Shown here in pieces: positions 1-10,701 of a stretch of DNA of 64,000 bases. The position numbers and the translations under genes were made by a program. Each line of letters begins with the position of its first letter. Position 1 is the first letter of the stretch. Origin of the DNA: DATDAH01 sp963845425 (GTDB taxonomy: Bacteria; Actinomycetota; Acidimicrobiia; Acidimicrobiales; DATDAH01); assembly GCA_963845425.1 (NCBI GenBank), contig CAWJSC010000012.1:1-64000 (forward strand), in the 5' to 3' direction. Below the pieces are notes generated by a model. That model was not told the origin of the DNA. It was given only the letters and a program-made list of their open reading frames with translations, and ran no database searches.

Positions 1-1
1 C

Positions 2-574
2 ATGAGCCCGGACGACAACGCCGATCCCGGTCGGGTGGTCAACGCCCGTCCGGGCGGGGCGCCACCCACGCCGCCGGCTCCCGCGACCGCGGCCGAGGAG
101 GCCGCGGAAACCCTCGAGGCGTTGGAGGAGGAGGTCGAGGCGGCGGCCGAGGTCGTCGAGTCGGACCTCTCCGCACTGGCCGCCGAGCGGGACGACTACC
201 TCGACCAGCTGCGCCGCCTCCAGGCCGACTTCGAGAACTACCGCAAGCGGGTGCTCAAGCAGCAGGACGAGCTGGCCGAGCGGGCCACCGAGGGCCTGGT
301 CGCCGACCTGCTGCCCGTGCTCGACGCCTGCGACGCCGCCGCCCAGCACGACGACGCCGGCGCCGAGCCCATCGCCAAGGCGCTGGTCGACGTCCTCGAG
401 AAGCAGGGCCTGGTCAAGCTGGCCCCGGAAGGGGAGGCCTTCGACCCGAACCACCATGAGGCCGTGGCCCACGATCCGGGGGACGGCGAGTCGGTGGTCT
501 CGGAGGTCCTGCGCGCCGGCTACGTCTGGAAGGGCCGCGTCCTGCGCCCCGCCATGGTGCGAGTGCGGGGGTAG
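2..574 (+). CDS. grpE: GrpE nucleotide exchange factor
   Basis: GrpE releases ADP from DnaK and so drives its chaperone cycle in the cytoplasm. The 190-residue protein has a long acidic, alanine- and glutamate-rich N-terminal segment (about residues 25-60) predicted to be coiled coil. The typical GrpE core follows, with LQADFENYRKR near residues 73-83 and a C-terminal beta domain ending GYVWKGRVLRPAMVRV, the usual family signature. The ATG is the second base of the window, so the upstream side cannot be seen; dnaK is expected there. The stop codon lies 4 bases before the dnaJ start, so the two genes should be co-transcribed. Length and order (grpE-dnaJ-hspR) match actinobacterial dnaK operons. 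Confidence 0.96.
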   Translation: MSPDDNADPGRVVNARPGGAPPTPPAPATAAEEAAETLEALEEEVEAAAEVVESDLSALAAERDDYLDQLRRLQADFENYRKRVLKQQDELAERATEGLVADLLPVLDACDAAAQHDDAGAEPIAKALVDVLEKQGLVKLAPEGEAFDPNHHEAVAHDPGDGESVVSEVLRAGYVWKGRVLRPAMVRVRG

Positions 575-578
575 CGCC

Positions 579-1700
579 GTGGACGCTCAGCGGGAGTGGT
601 TCGAGAAGGACTACTACGCCGTGCTGGGTGTGTCTTCGGAGGCGACGCAGAAGGACATCACCAAGGCCTACCGGAAGCTCGCCCGGGAGAACCACCCGGA
701 CACCAACAAGGGCGACGCCGCGGCCGAGGAGCGCTTCAAGGAGATCTCCGCGGCCTACGACGTCGTCGGCGACGCCGACAAGCGGACCAAGTACGACGAG
801 GTACGGCGGCTCGGCGCGGTCGGCGGCGGCCGCGGCGGCGCTCCGGGTGGCTTCGGCGGGTTCGGCGGCGGGGCCGAGGGGGTGGACCTGGGCGACCTGC
901 TCGGGGGCCTGTTCGGCCGAGGCCGACGGGGCGGAGGCGGCGCCCGACCCGCGGGTCCCGAGCGCGGGGCGGACCTCGAGACCGAGCTGCACCTGTCCTT
1001 CGAGGACGCGCTGGCCGGCATCACCACCTCGGTCCACCTGGTCAGCGATGCCGTCTGCTCGACGTGCCACGGCAACGGGGCCGAGCCCGGCAGTGACGTG
1101 GTCGTCTGCCCGCAGTGCTCGGGCCGGGGCGTCATCGACGAGAACCAGGGGCTCTTCTCCTTCAGCCAGCCCTGCCCCCGCTGCGCCGGCCAGGGCATGG
1201 TGGTCAGCGACCCCTGCCACACCTGCGGTGGCTCCGGCATCGAGCGCCGACCCCGCACGGTCAAGGTCAAACTGCCGGCGGGGGTCACCGACCGCCAGCG
1301 CATCAAGCTCAAGGGCCGGGGGGGCCCGGGCCGCAACGGCGGCGCGCCCGGCGACCTCTATGTCGTGGTCCACGTCGGGCAGCACTCGCTGTTCGGCCGC
1401 AAGGGCCGGAACCTCACGCTGGCCGTCCCGATCACCTTCGCTGAGGCCGCCCTCGGCGCCGATGTCAAGGTTCCGACGCTGTCGGCCGAGCCGGTGACCA
1501 TCCGCATTCCCGCCGGTACCCGCAGCGGGCGCACGTTCAAGGTGAAGGGCAAGGGGGCGGTCACCGACCAGGGCACGGGCGACCTCCTGGTCACCGTCGA
1601 GGTGGCCGTGCCCCAGAACCTGTCGGCCGACGAGCGCACGGCCGTCGAGGCACTGGACGAGGCGACCCACGAGTCGCCCCGAGCACATCTGGGGGTCTGA
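579..1700 (+). CDS. dnaJ: DnaJ co-chaperone (type I)
   Basis: DnaJ delivers unfolded clients to DnaK and stimulates its ATPase. The GTG at 579 gives a 373-residue protein whose J-domain begins within the first 15 residues (DYYAVLGV) and carries the HPD motif. A Gly/Phe-rich linker follows, then the four zinc-binding repeats CSTCHGNG, CPQCSGRG, CPRCAGQG and CHTCGGSG, then the C-terminal substrate-binding domains. An in-frame ATG at 456 would overlap grpE and add unrelated residues, so 579 is preferred. The gene sits 4 bases after grpE and 3 bases before hspR, indicating one operon. Confidence 0.96.
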   Translation: MDAQREWFEKDYYAVLGVSSEATQKDITKAYRKLARENHPDTNKGDAAAEERFKEISAAYDVVGDADKRTKYDEVRRLGAVGGGRGGAPGGFGGFGGGAEGVDLGDLLGGLFGRGRRGGGGARPAGPERGADLETELHLSFEDALAGITTSVHLVSDAVCSTCHGNGAEPGSDVVVCPQCSGRGVIDENQGLFSFSQPCPRCAGQGMVVSDPCHTCGGSGIERRPRTVKVKLPAGVTDRQRIKLKGRGGPGRNGGAPGDLYVVVHVGQHSLFGRKGRNLTLAVPITFAEAALGADVKVPTLSAEPVTIRIPAGTRSGRTFKVKGKGAVTDQGTGDLLVTVEVAVPQNLSADERTAVEALDEATHESPRAHLGV

Positions 1701-1703
1701 AGC

Positions 1704-2087
1704 ATGGCCAGGGACACCACACGAGCGGTCTACGTGATCTCCGTGGCTGCGGAACTGGCGGGCATGCATCCGCAGACCCTCCGCATCTACGAGCGCAAGG
1801 GCCTGCTGGAGCCGGCCCGGACCCAGGGTGGGAGCCGGCGCTACAGCGACGAGGACATCGCCATGCTCCAGCGCATCCAGGACCTCACCGCCGAGGGCCA
1901 CAACCTGGAGGGCGTGCGTCGGATCCTCGAGCTGGAGACCGAGATCGAGGCCCTCCAGGCAAAGATCGACGCCCTGCGCGAACACGCCGCCCAGGCCGTG
2001 GAGGACACCCACCGTCAGTACCGCCGTGACCTGGTCCCGGTGAAGCAGTCCGTCGTGCTCTACCGCGGCGGGCGCCGTCGCGGCTGA
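1704..2087 (+). CDS. hspR: HspR heat-shock repressor (MerR family)
   Basis: HspR is the actinobacterial repressor of dnaK and clpB, which binds HAIR inverted repeats with DnaK as co-repressor. This 127-residue protein has the MerR-type winged helix (SVAAELAGMHPQTLRIYERKG, residues about 12-32), the GGSRRYS wing, and a dimerising coiled coil (residues about 70-100). It ends in a basic, hydrophobic tail typical of HspR. It follows dnaJ by 3 bases. A HAIR-like site at 2982-3002 in front of clpB is the expected target inside this window, which strengthens the call. Confidence 0.94.
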   Translation: MARDTTRAVYVISVAAELAGMHPQTLRIYERKGLLEPARTQGGSRRYSDEDIAMLQRIQDLTAEGHNLEGVRRILELETEIEALQAKIDALREHAAQAVEDTHRQYRRDLVPVKQSVVLYRGGRRRG

Positions 2088-2147
2088 CCCGCTCCCGTCG
2101 ACCGCGGCTCGGCCGGTACGAGGAGGGCCGGGCGCGGGAGGTTCGGG

Positions 2148-2873
2148 TCAGCCGGCCTGAAGGACCAGATCGTCGGCGCCGACCAGGCCCTGGGCCGCGG
2201 GATCGAAGGTGGCCAGGGTCCCGTCCACGTCACCGGACACGAGGAGAGCCCGGGCCAGCAGGCCCTTGGCCGCTTTGCCCCCGTGGCCCGCGGGTCTGCC
2301 GTCAGGAAAGACCAGGGCCGGTCGACGCAGGTCGTAGCGCTCGAGGTCCGGGATCCAGGCCGCCCGGTGCTCGTTGGGCAGGAGGTCGACCACGGTGTGG
2401 CCCGCGAGGTGATCGTTGAGCACCGTCGAGAGCGTCGGTCGCCAGAACGTGGCCAGGGTGCCCACCGGCGGCACGGATGCCGAGAGCTTCAGCCGGAAGT
2501 CCGGCACCGGATCGCCCCAGGCGGTCAGGCCGGTGAGCGCGGACAGGACGACCACGCCCTCCTCCGCCCGGCGACGGCCGGCGGCGGTCAACGTCGGGGG
2601 ATCGAGGTGGCCCCACACGACGCCGGTGAACCGTTCGTGCGCCGGCCGGGTCGGGGCACCGAGGGCGGCGAGGTTGGCGTCCTTGGCGGCCCGGAGCAGA
2701 TCCCCCTTCGCCCCGAGGGCCTTCGCCGTCCCGCCCTTCGCCCGCTTCAGCGCGTTGACCACCCGGGTCCGTTGCCGGGCCAGCGCACCGAACCGCCCGT
2801 CGTCGGGGGCCCAGCCCCGCCCGGCACCGTCCGGTGCCTTCCCCTCGGACGGCGGCAGCAGGATCACGAGCAC
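2148..2873 (-). CDS. yaaA: YaaA family protein (peroxide stress / DUF328)
   Basis: This 241-residue protein belongs to the YaaA/DUF328 family. In Escherichia coli, YaaA limits free iron and DNA damage during peroxide stress, and it has a helix-hairpin-helix-like DNA-binding fold. The start LVILLPPSEGKAPDG is the family signature, and the C-terminal half keeps DLLPNEHRAAW and the hydrophobic ALLVSG segment. The start codon is GTG. It is convergent with hspR across a 60-base gap and divergent from clpB. The role is inferred from the family only. Confidence 0.85.
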   Translation of the reverse strand: MLVILLPPSEGKAPDGAGRGWAPDDGRFGALARQRTRVVNALKRAKGGTAKALGAKGDLLRAAKDANLAALGAPTRPAHERFTGVVWGHLDPPTLTAAGRRRAEEGVVVLSALTGLTAWGDPVPDFRLKLSASVPPVGTLATFWRPTLSTVLNDHLAGHTVVDLLPNEHRAAWIPDLERYDLRRPALVFPDGRPAGHGGKAAKGLLARALLVSGDVDGTLATFDPAAQGLVGADDLVLQAG

Positions 2874-2981
2874 GGCGGAGGATCCTGCCCCGCCGCTGGC
2901 GTGCCGTGCCAGGCGGATCAGGGGATGCCGGTGCGGAGCTCGCCGCCGGGTTGGCGGCCGGCGCCGGTGAGCAACAGAAAA

Positions 2982-3002
2982 CCTGAGTGTGTCATTGTCA
3001 AG
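2982..3002 (+). promoter_or_regulatory. HAIR-like operator for HspR
   Basis: The site reads CCTGAGT, seven bases, TGTCAAG. It matches the published HAIR layout (CTTGAGT-N7-ACTCAAG) at 11 of 14 defined positions, with the exact 7-7-7 spacing. The right arm overlaps a TTGTCA -35 box, so bound repressor would block polymerase. It lies 27 bases before clpB, and hspR is 0.9 kb upstream. Confidence 0.8.
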
Positions 3003-3023
3003 TTTGGCCCTTCACCGTAAGCT
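2995..3023 (+). promoter_or_regulatory. clpB promoter, -35 and -10
   Basis: TTGTCA (2995-3000), a 17-base spacer and TAAGCT (3018-3023) form a good sigma-A-type promoter. The -10 box ends 6 bases before the clpB ATG, so the transcript would start at or next to the start codon. An SD-like CTGGAG overlaps the -10 box. Confidence 0.6.
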
Positions 3024-3029
3024 GGAGCC

Positions 3030-5507
<2,478 letters not shown>

Positions 5508-5598
5508 GCCGTGCCGGTTCCGGCCTCAAGTAGGGCCCCCGACGTGCCGATGGTTCCTGCGGAAGGTTGGCGGACACCCCACGGGACGGCGCAGCTAC

Positions 5599-7368
5599 AT
5601 GCAACTCAGCGAACGGCGCAGCGAGGAGCTCGAGGGCGAGCCGCGTCCGGCGGAGAAGGCTCCGACGGGGGGCTACCGCCGGCGAACCTGCCTCAAGGGC
5701 GAGCGCGGCTACGTGATGGTCATGTCCGCCCTGATCATGCTGCCGCTGTTGGCCTTCGCCGGCTTCGCGGTCGACATCGGCTACTGGTACACCCACGCCA
5801 ACCGCATGCAGCGGGCCGCCGACGCCGCCGCCCTGGCCGGTGTGGTCTGGATGCCCAACGACGACAGGGCCGAGCAGGTCGCGCAGGCCACGGCGAAGGC
5901 CAACGGCTTCGACGACGCCGACCCCGACATCGTCGTCACCGTCACCCCGGTCGGCAACCGGCGGCTGCGGGTCTACATCCACGACCTGTCGGTGGACATG
6001 TACCTGTCGTCGCTCTTCATCGACCAGGTGGACATCGAACGCCAGTCACTGGCCGAGTACGTCCAGGCCGTCCCCATGGGCAGTCCGGACAACACCCTCG
6101 GCAACGACCCGGAGAAGTGGTCGACCCCGGGCTATGTCCGGCCGTTCTACTGGCTGAACACGTCGGGGCCCAACGGGAGGAAGGCCAACGGCGACCGGCA
6201 CACCGCGGGGATCTGTGACGCCTACTCAGGGTGTTCGGGGACGACGAACCTCGAGTACAGCGAGGACGGGTACTTCTACCGCCTGACCGTGGACAGCCGC
6301 CCGGCGAGTGGTGATCTGGAGGTCCAGGTCTACGACCCGGCGTTCTTCTACACCGGGGACATCTGTGACACCGGGAACCTCCTGGATCCGGCTGACGGCG
6401 CGGCCTACACCAACCAGGTCAACACGCTCATCGCCCAGGGCCACCCGGACGCCGCGGCGCGGTACTCCCGGGGGAACAGCCAGTGGTGCCCGGGGGACCA
6501 GGACATCAACGGCCGCACCATCGAGACCACCTACATCGTCCGGGGGCCCGACAACACGCCGTTCGAGAACCTCGACAACCCCGTCGTCTGTGCCATGACG
6601 TTCAACGACTACTCCGAAGAGGTCTACCCGCTGCTGAACCAGGCCGACGGGTACCGCGACGGCCTGCTCGCCCCCGAGAACCGCGCCTTCGACGACCACT
6701 TCCGCCAATGGGCGAGTGTGTGCACGGTCCCCTGGAGCAGCGTGGTGACCGGCGAGTACCTCCTACAGGTCCGGACCAACGCCGACCAGTCCAGCCCGCC
6801 GTCGAGCCTGGTGAACGAGAACCCCGCGATCACCACCGGTGGCTACAACCGCTACGCCATCCGCGCCGGCTTCGGCAGCCCGGCGAGCGCGACGTTCTCC
6901 ACCGGGCTCAACTTCTTCGCCGATGGTCGCCTGCCCATCTACGTGAACCAGAGCGTCGGTGGTGCGGCGACGAACTTCTACCTCGCCCGGGTGGTGCCCG
7001 AGTACGCCGGCCAGCTCCTCGAACTCGAGTTCTTCGACGTGGCCGACGGCTCGGACGGCACCCTGACGATCACGACGCCGGCCGACATGACCGGGACCCC
7101 GATCACCGGATGCACGTTCATCCGGGACGCGGCCCCGCCTTCGGTGACGACGTCGGCCACGTGCACGAGCCCGACCCTCACCAGCGCGAACTACAACGGC
7201 CGGGTCGTCACCGTCCAGATCCCTTTGCCCGACAACTACTCGTGCAACGCCGGGTCCGACCTGGGCTGCTGGTTCCGAGTCAACCTCAACTTCGGCGGCG
7301 GTTCCCCCCGGGACACCACCACCTGGTCGGCCCGGGTCCGAGGCGATCCCGTCCGGCTGGTGGAGTAG
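5599..7368 (+). CDS. TadG-like pilus-assembly protein
   Basis: This 589-residue protein starts with a basic segment, then GERGYVMVMSALIMLPLLAF (residues about 34-53), the single N-terminal membrane segment of TadE/TadG-type pseudopilins. Residues about 60-80 (the NRMQRAADAAALAG type) match the Flp-assembly TadG N-terminal family. The remainder is a large secreted, Tyr- and Asn-rich beta region with several cysteines and no recognised catalytic motif. The residue five after the likely processing glycine is Met rather than the usual Glu. It heads a cluster with two TadE-like genes and a Flp-like pilin, separated by 3 bases or overlapping. The start at 5599 is not certain because no strong ribosome site is visible. 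Confidence 0.75.
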   Translation: MQLSERRSEELEGEPRPAEKAPTGGYRRRTCLKGERGYVMVMSALIMLPLLAFAGFAVDIGYWYTHANRMQRAADAAALAGVVWMPNDDRAEQVAQATAKANGFDDADPDIVVTVTPVGNRRLRVYIHDLSVDMYLSSLFIDQVDIERQSLAEYVQAVPMGSPDNTLGNDPEKWSTPGYVRPFYWLNTSGPNGRKANGDRHTAGICDAYSGCSGTTNLEYSEDGYFYRLTVDSRPASGDLEVQVYDPAFFYTGDICDTGNLLDPADGAAYTNQVNTLIAQGHPDAAARYSRGNSQWCPGDQDINGRTIETTYIVRGPDNTPFENLDNPVVCAMTFNDYSEEVYPLLNQADGYRDGLLAPENRAFDDHFRQWASVCTVPWSSVVTGEYLLQVRTNADQSSPPSSLVNENPAITTGGYNRYAIRAGFGSPASATFSTGLNFFADGRLPIYVNQSVGGAATNFYLARVVPEYAGQLLELEFFDVADGSDGTLTITTPADMTGTPITGCTFIRDAAPPSVTTSATCTSPTLTSANYNGRVVTVQIPLPDNYSCNAGSDLGCWFRVNLNFGGGSPRDTTTWSARVRGDPVRLVE

Positions 7369-7371
7369 ATC

Positions 7372-7983
7372 GTGCCCAGCATCTCTCGCATCCGACGCCG
7401 GCGTCGGCAGGGTGACCGCGGCGCGGCCCTCGTCGAGGCCGCGTACATCACGCCCGTCTTCGCCCTGCTCATCTTCGGCATGCTCGAGTTCGGCCTCACC
7501 TTCCGTGACTACCTCACGGTGGCGAACGTGTCCCGGGACAGTGCCCGTGCGGCCAGCGCCTATGGCGACTCGCTGTACGCCGACTACAACATCATCCAGG
7601 TCGCCCGGCAGTCCTCCAAGGGCTTCCGGCCGAACGAGATCCAACGCCTCGTGGTGTTCAACGCGGGCTCGGTGAGCGGCAACATCCTCGACCCCGGCCA
7701 CCCGGCCCACCCCTGCCTGACCGCGGCCCAGGGCATTGCCGGCGTCTGCAACGTCTACGACACGCCCGACATCGCGCTGGCCAAGTCCTACTTCGGCTGC
7801 CAGTCCACTCAGGACCTGGACCGCTTCTGGTGCCCCAACACCCGGGAGACCAGCGCGTCGGGCCCGCCCGACTACGTCGGGGTCTACGTGCGGGCCCGCC
7901 ATGACTTCATCACCGGGTTGTTCGGTCCGGGCATGGACCTCACCGACACCCTGGTCATGCGCATCGAACCGCAGGACTTCTGA
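7372..7983 (+). CDS. TadE-like pseudopilin 1
   Basis: This 203-residue TadE-family minor pseudopilin has a basic N-terminus, then RGAALVEAAYITPVFALLIF (residues 16-35): a prepilin-type site with Gly before the hydrophobic helix and Glu at +5. The secreted part contains four to six cysteines, suggesting disulfides. TadE proteins are cleaved by a TadV-type prepilin peptidase and help assemble Flp/Tad pili. The GTG start lies 3 bases after the preceding stop, and the stop overlaps the next ATG. It resembles the following gene over its whole length (LEFGLTFRD versus FEFGLAFRD), so the pair are tandem paralogues. Confidence 0.85.
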   Translation: MPSISRIRRRRRQGDRGAALVEAAYITPVFALLIFGMLEFGLTFRDYLTVANVSRDSARAASAYGDSLYADYNIIQVARQSSKGFRPNEIQRLVVFNAGSVSGNILDPGHPAHPCLTAAQGIAGVCNVYDTPDIALAKSYFGCQSTQDLDRFWCPNTRETSASGPPDYVGVYVRARHDFITGLFGPGMDLTDTLVMRIEPQDF

Positions 7984-8606
7984 TGCGGGCCGTCGCGGCG
8001 CTCCGGCGCCGCCTCCGTGACGCCGACGGCAACCGCCAGCGTGGGGCCGTGCTGGTCGAGTTCGTCCTCATCGCGCCGGTCCTCGTGCTGATCGTCGCGG
8101 CCATCTTCGAGTTCGGCCTCGCGTTCCGGGACTCGATGACCCTCTCCAACGCCTTGCGCTCCGGCGCCCGGGTCGGCAGCAACGCCGGCCGTGAGCGCCA
8201 GGCCGACTACACGATCCTCAAGTCCATCGAAGCGGCCATGACCGAGTTCCCCACGGCCCGGGTCGAACGGATCATCGTCTACAAGGCCTCGACCACGAGC
8301 TCGGCCGTCCCCGCCGCCTGCCTGGCCATCAGCGGCAGCGGGGGGGTGAACGGGTCCTGCAACGTGTACCAGCCCTCGGACCTGGCGCGGCCGCTCACCG
8401 ACTTCGGGGGCACCACCACCTGTTCGGGTACGTCACCGGACCGGTACTGGTGCCCGACCGCACGCCAGAACCAGCAGGCGTTGGGGGCGGACTACCTCGG
8501 TGTGTGGATGCAGATCCGCTACGAGTACGTCACCAACATCTTCCCCGGCAGCGGGATCACCATCACTGACCGCGCCATCATGCGCCTGGAACCGAGGCTC
8601 AGCTGA
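7983..8606 (+). CDS. TadE-like pseudopilin 2
   Basis: This 207-residue paralogue of the preceding gene has QRGAVLVEFVLIAPVLVLIV near residue 20, a prepilin-type Gly/Ala junction with Glu at +5 and Phe at +6. FEFGLAFRDSMTLSNALRSGAR follows as in TadE. The exported domain has paired cysteines and YQPSDLARP/CPTARQN segments parallel to those in TadE-like 1. The ATG overlaps the upstream stop by one base, and the stop overlaps the next ATG by one base, so translation is coupled. No ATPase or secretin of the Tad machine is in the window, so those parts must be elsewhere. Confidence 0.85.
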   Translation: MRAVAALRRRLRDADGNRQRGAVLVEFVLIAPVLVLIVAAIFEFGLAFRDSMTLSNALRSGARVGSNAGRERQADYTILKSIEAAMTEFPTARVERIIVYKASTTSSAVPAACLAISGSGGVNGSCNVYQPSDLARPLTDFGGTTTCSGTSPDRYWCPTARQNQQALGADYLGVWMQIRYEYVTNIFPGSGITITDRAIMRLEPRLS

Positions 8607-9340
8607 TGGTGCAAGCCGTCCGGGAATCGCTCCAGCGCCGGCGTCATCGTGCCGATGAACCCTGCATGGGTCGCCGTCCGTCACGTCGTCGAGGTGCCTG
8701 GGCCGGGACGCGCGGTGCCACCGTGGTCGAGTACGCGCTGATCATCGCCCTGCTCGTCTTCGGGTCGCTGGGGGCCATCTCCCAGCTGGACCAGAAGTCG
8801 GGGGACTACTACGAGGGCGCCAGCGACGACATCGGTGACCTCCCCCAGACGGGGATCGACACGAGCGATGACGGCACGGTGCCGTCGACGTCCTCGACGA
8901 CCACCACCACGACCGCGGCGCCGACGACCACCACCACGACCACCGCGCCGACGACCAGCACGACGACCACGACGACCACGACGACCACCACCACCACGAT
9001 CCCGACCACGACCACCACGACGACGCCGGCCCGCAGCACGATCACCGAACTGACCAACATCTCGAGCAACGACGGTGGCAACTACGACGCCATCGCCCGG
9101 GTCCGGATCCGCCACAGTCAGACGTCGGCGGCCATCAACGGCGCAACGGTGACGATTCGCATGGTGGACGACCGGGGGAACACGACGAACAGGGCCTGTG
9201 TGACCGATTCGTCCGGCCGCTGCAGTGTGACCTGGAACGTCAGGGACAGCCGGGCTCCGGTCACGGCCACGGTGACCAACGTCAGCGCCAGCCCGGTGTG
9301 GGACACCGTCCAGGCCTCGGTCCTCCTGACCCACCCCTAG
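8606..9340 (+). CDS. Flp-type pilin fused to Thr-rich stalk and Ig-like head
   Basis: This 244-residue protein has RGATVVEYALIIALLVFGSL from residue 36, a textbook Flp pilin processing site (Gly37 then Ala, with Glu at +5 and Tyr at +6) and helix. Ordinary Flp pilins stop soon after this helix. Here an acidic segment leads to about 55 residues of almost pure Thr, Pro and Ser (residues about 93-150). A C-terminal beta-rich domain of about 90 residues follows, with one cysteine pair (RACVTDSSGRCSV) and the look of a bacterial Ig-like repeat. A surface-displayed tip or wall-spanning adhesin is my inference. An internal ATG at residue 21 is an alternative start. Confidence 0.7.
   Translation: MVQAVRESLQRRRHRADEPCMGRRPSRRRGAWAGTRGATVVEYALIIALLVFGSLGAISQLDQKSGDYYEGASDDIGDLPQTGIDTSDDGTVPSTSSTTTTTTAAPTTTTTTTAPTTSTTTTTTTTTTTTTIPTTTTTTTPARSTITELTNISSNDGGNYDAIARVRIRHSQTSAAINGATVTIRMVDDRGNTTNRACVTDSSGRCSVTWNVRDSRAPVTATVTNVSASPVWDTVQASVLLTHP
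8898..9033 (+). repeat. ACC/ACG microsatellite coding a Thr-rich stalk
   Basis: This is a run of about 135 bases built almost entirely of ACC, ACG and occasional GCG/CCG codons, encoding poly-Thr with Pro, Ala and Ser. Such tracts expand and contract in units of three bases, so stalk length could vary between strains without breaking the frame. Confidence 0.8.
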
Positions 9341-9358
9341 AGGAGTCCACCGGGTCGG

Positions 9359-9364
9359 TAGGCT
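9359..9364 (+). promoter_or_regulatory. -10 box of purA
   Basis: TAGGCT fits the TANNNT -10 consensus. Transcription would start near 9371, giving a leader of about 28 bases that contains the GAGGGGAGAG ribosome site in front of the GTG at 9399. Confidence 0.45.
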
Positions 9365-9398
9365 CTCGGCGCAACCGGACCTGATGAGGGGAGAGGCC

Positions 9399-10685
9399 GT
9401 GCCCGCGACCGTCGTCGTCGGCACCCAGTGGGGCGACGAGGGCAAGGGGAAGTTCACCGACCTCGTCGCCAAGGAGATGCAGTTGGTCGTCCGTTACCAG
9501 GGCGGCCACAACGCGGGCCACACCCTCGTGGTCGACGGCGAGAGCTTCGCCCTCCAGCTGGTGCCCTCCGGGGTCCTCTACGACCACATCACGCCGATCA
9601 TCGGCAACGGTGTCGTGGTCGACCCCCGCGTCCTCATCGCCGAGCTGGACATGCTCGAGTCCCGCGGGGTGGACACCGGCCGCCTCGTCGTCAGCGGCAA
9701 CGCCCACCTGATCCTGCCCTACCACCAGGCCATAGACGTGATGATCGAGCGCTACCTGGGCAAGAACAAGCTGGGCACGACCAAGCGCGGGATCGGCCCC
9801 GCCTACGCCGACAAGGCCGCCCGCATCGGGATCCGGGTCCAGGACCTGCTCGACCCCAAGATCTTCCGGGCCAAGCTGGACGGTGCCCTGCGGGAGAAGA
9901 ACCCGCTGCTGGCCAAGGTCTACAACCAGCTCGGCTTCGAGGCCGATGACATCGCCGAGGAGTACCTGGAGCGTTGCCTGCCCCGGCTCGAGCGCCACAT
10001 CGGCGACGCCGTCGGCCTGGTTCACGAGGCCCTGGACGCCGGTCAGCACGTGCTGCTGGAGGGGGCCCAGGCCACGTTCCTGGACCTGGACCACGGCACG
10101 TACCCCTACGTCACGTCCTCCAACCCCGTGGCCGGCGGCGCCTGTACCGGAGCGGGCGTGGGGCCCCGGCACATCGACCGGGTGATCGGGATCGCCAAGG
10201 CCTACATCACCCGGGTCGGCGCCGGGCCGTTCGTCACCGAGCTCCCCGAGGGCGACGCCGTGGGCGACCACCTGGTCGAGACCGGCCACGAGTTCGGCAC
10301 CAACACCGGGCGCCGCCGCCGTCCGGGCTGGTTCGACGCCGTCATGCTGCGCCACGCCGTCCGGCTGAACTCCCTGTCCGAGCTGGCCCTCACCAAGATG
10401 GACATCTTCGACGCGCTGGACACGGTCAAGGTCTGCGTGGCCTACGACGTGGAGGGGGTGCGCCACGAGCACCTGCCGTACCACCAGAGCGAGCTGTTCC
10501 ACGCGCGCCCGGTGTACGAGGAGCTCCCCGGGTGGCAGGAGGACCTGAGCGAGGCCACCGAGCTGCACGACCTGCCCCGTCGGGCCCTCGACTACCTGGA
10601 CTTCCTCGAGGACCAGGTGGGTGTGCCGATCCGCCTCGTCGGCGTCGGCCCCGGCCGTACCCAGTTCGTCCAGCGCCTGCCGTGA
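9399..10685 (+). CDS. purA: Adenylosuccinate synthetase
   Basis: PurA joins IMP and aspartate with GTP to give adenylosuccinate, the first step from IMP to AMP. The 428-residue protein opens with ATVVVGTQWGDEGKGK, the GTP-binding P-loop signature. It also contains the GHNAGHT motif, KLGTTKRGIGPAYADKAARIG and the TSSNPVAGG segment. The GTG at 9399 is preferred over the ATG at 9384 because a GAGGGGAG ribosome site lies just before it and the conserved core begins immediately after. purD follows 16 bases downstream. Confidence 0.96.
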   Translation: MPATVVVGTQWGDEGKGKFTDLVAKEMQLVVRYQGGHNAGHTLVVDGESFALQLVPSGVLYDHITPIIGNGVVVDPRVLIAELDMLESRGVDTGRLVVSGNAHLILPYHQAIDVMIERYLGKNKLGTTKRGIGPAYADKAARIGIRVQDLLDPKIFRAKLDGALREKNPLLAKVYNQLGFEADDIAEEYLERCLPRLERHIGDAVGLVHEALDAGQHVLLEGAQATFLDLDHGTYPYVTSSNPVAGGACTGAGVGPRHIDRVIGIAKAYITRVGAGPFVTELPEGDAVGDHLVETGHEFGTNTGRRRRPGWFDAVMLRHAVRLNSLSELALTKMDIFDALDTVKVCVAYDVEGVRHEHLPYHQSELFHARPVYEELPGWQEDLSEATELHDLPRRALDYLDFLEDQVGVPIRLVGVGPGRTQFVQRLP

Positions 10686-10701
10686 CGGGACTCGCCGCCC
10701 G

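Noticed and set aside
414..2012. Long minus-strand open frame opposite grpE, dnaJ and hspR
   Set aside because: It has no recognisable domain; the sense strand carries three well-conserved genes, and long antisense frames are expected at this GC content.
8898..9033. Minus-strand poly-valine protein over the microsatellite
   Set aside because: It is the reverse reading of the Thr codon tract of the pilin gene and has no start or context support.
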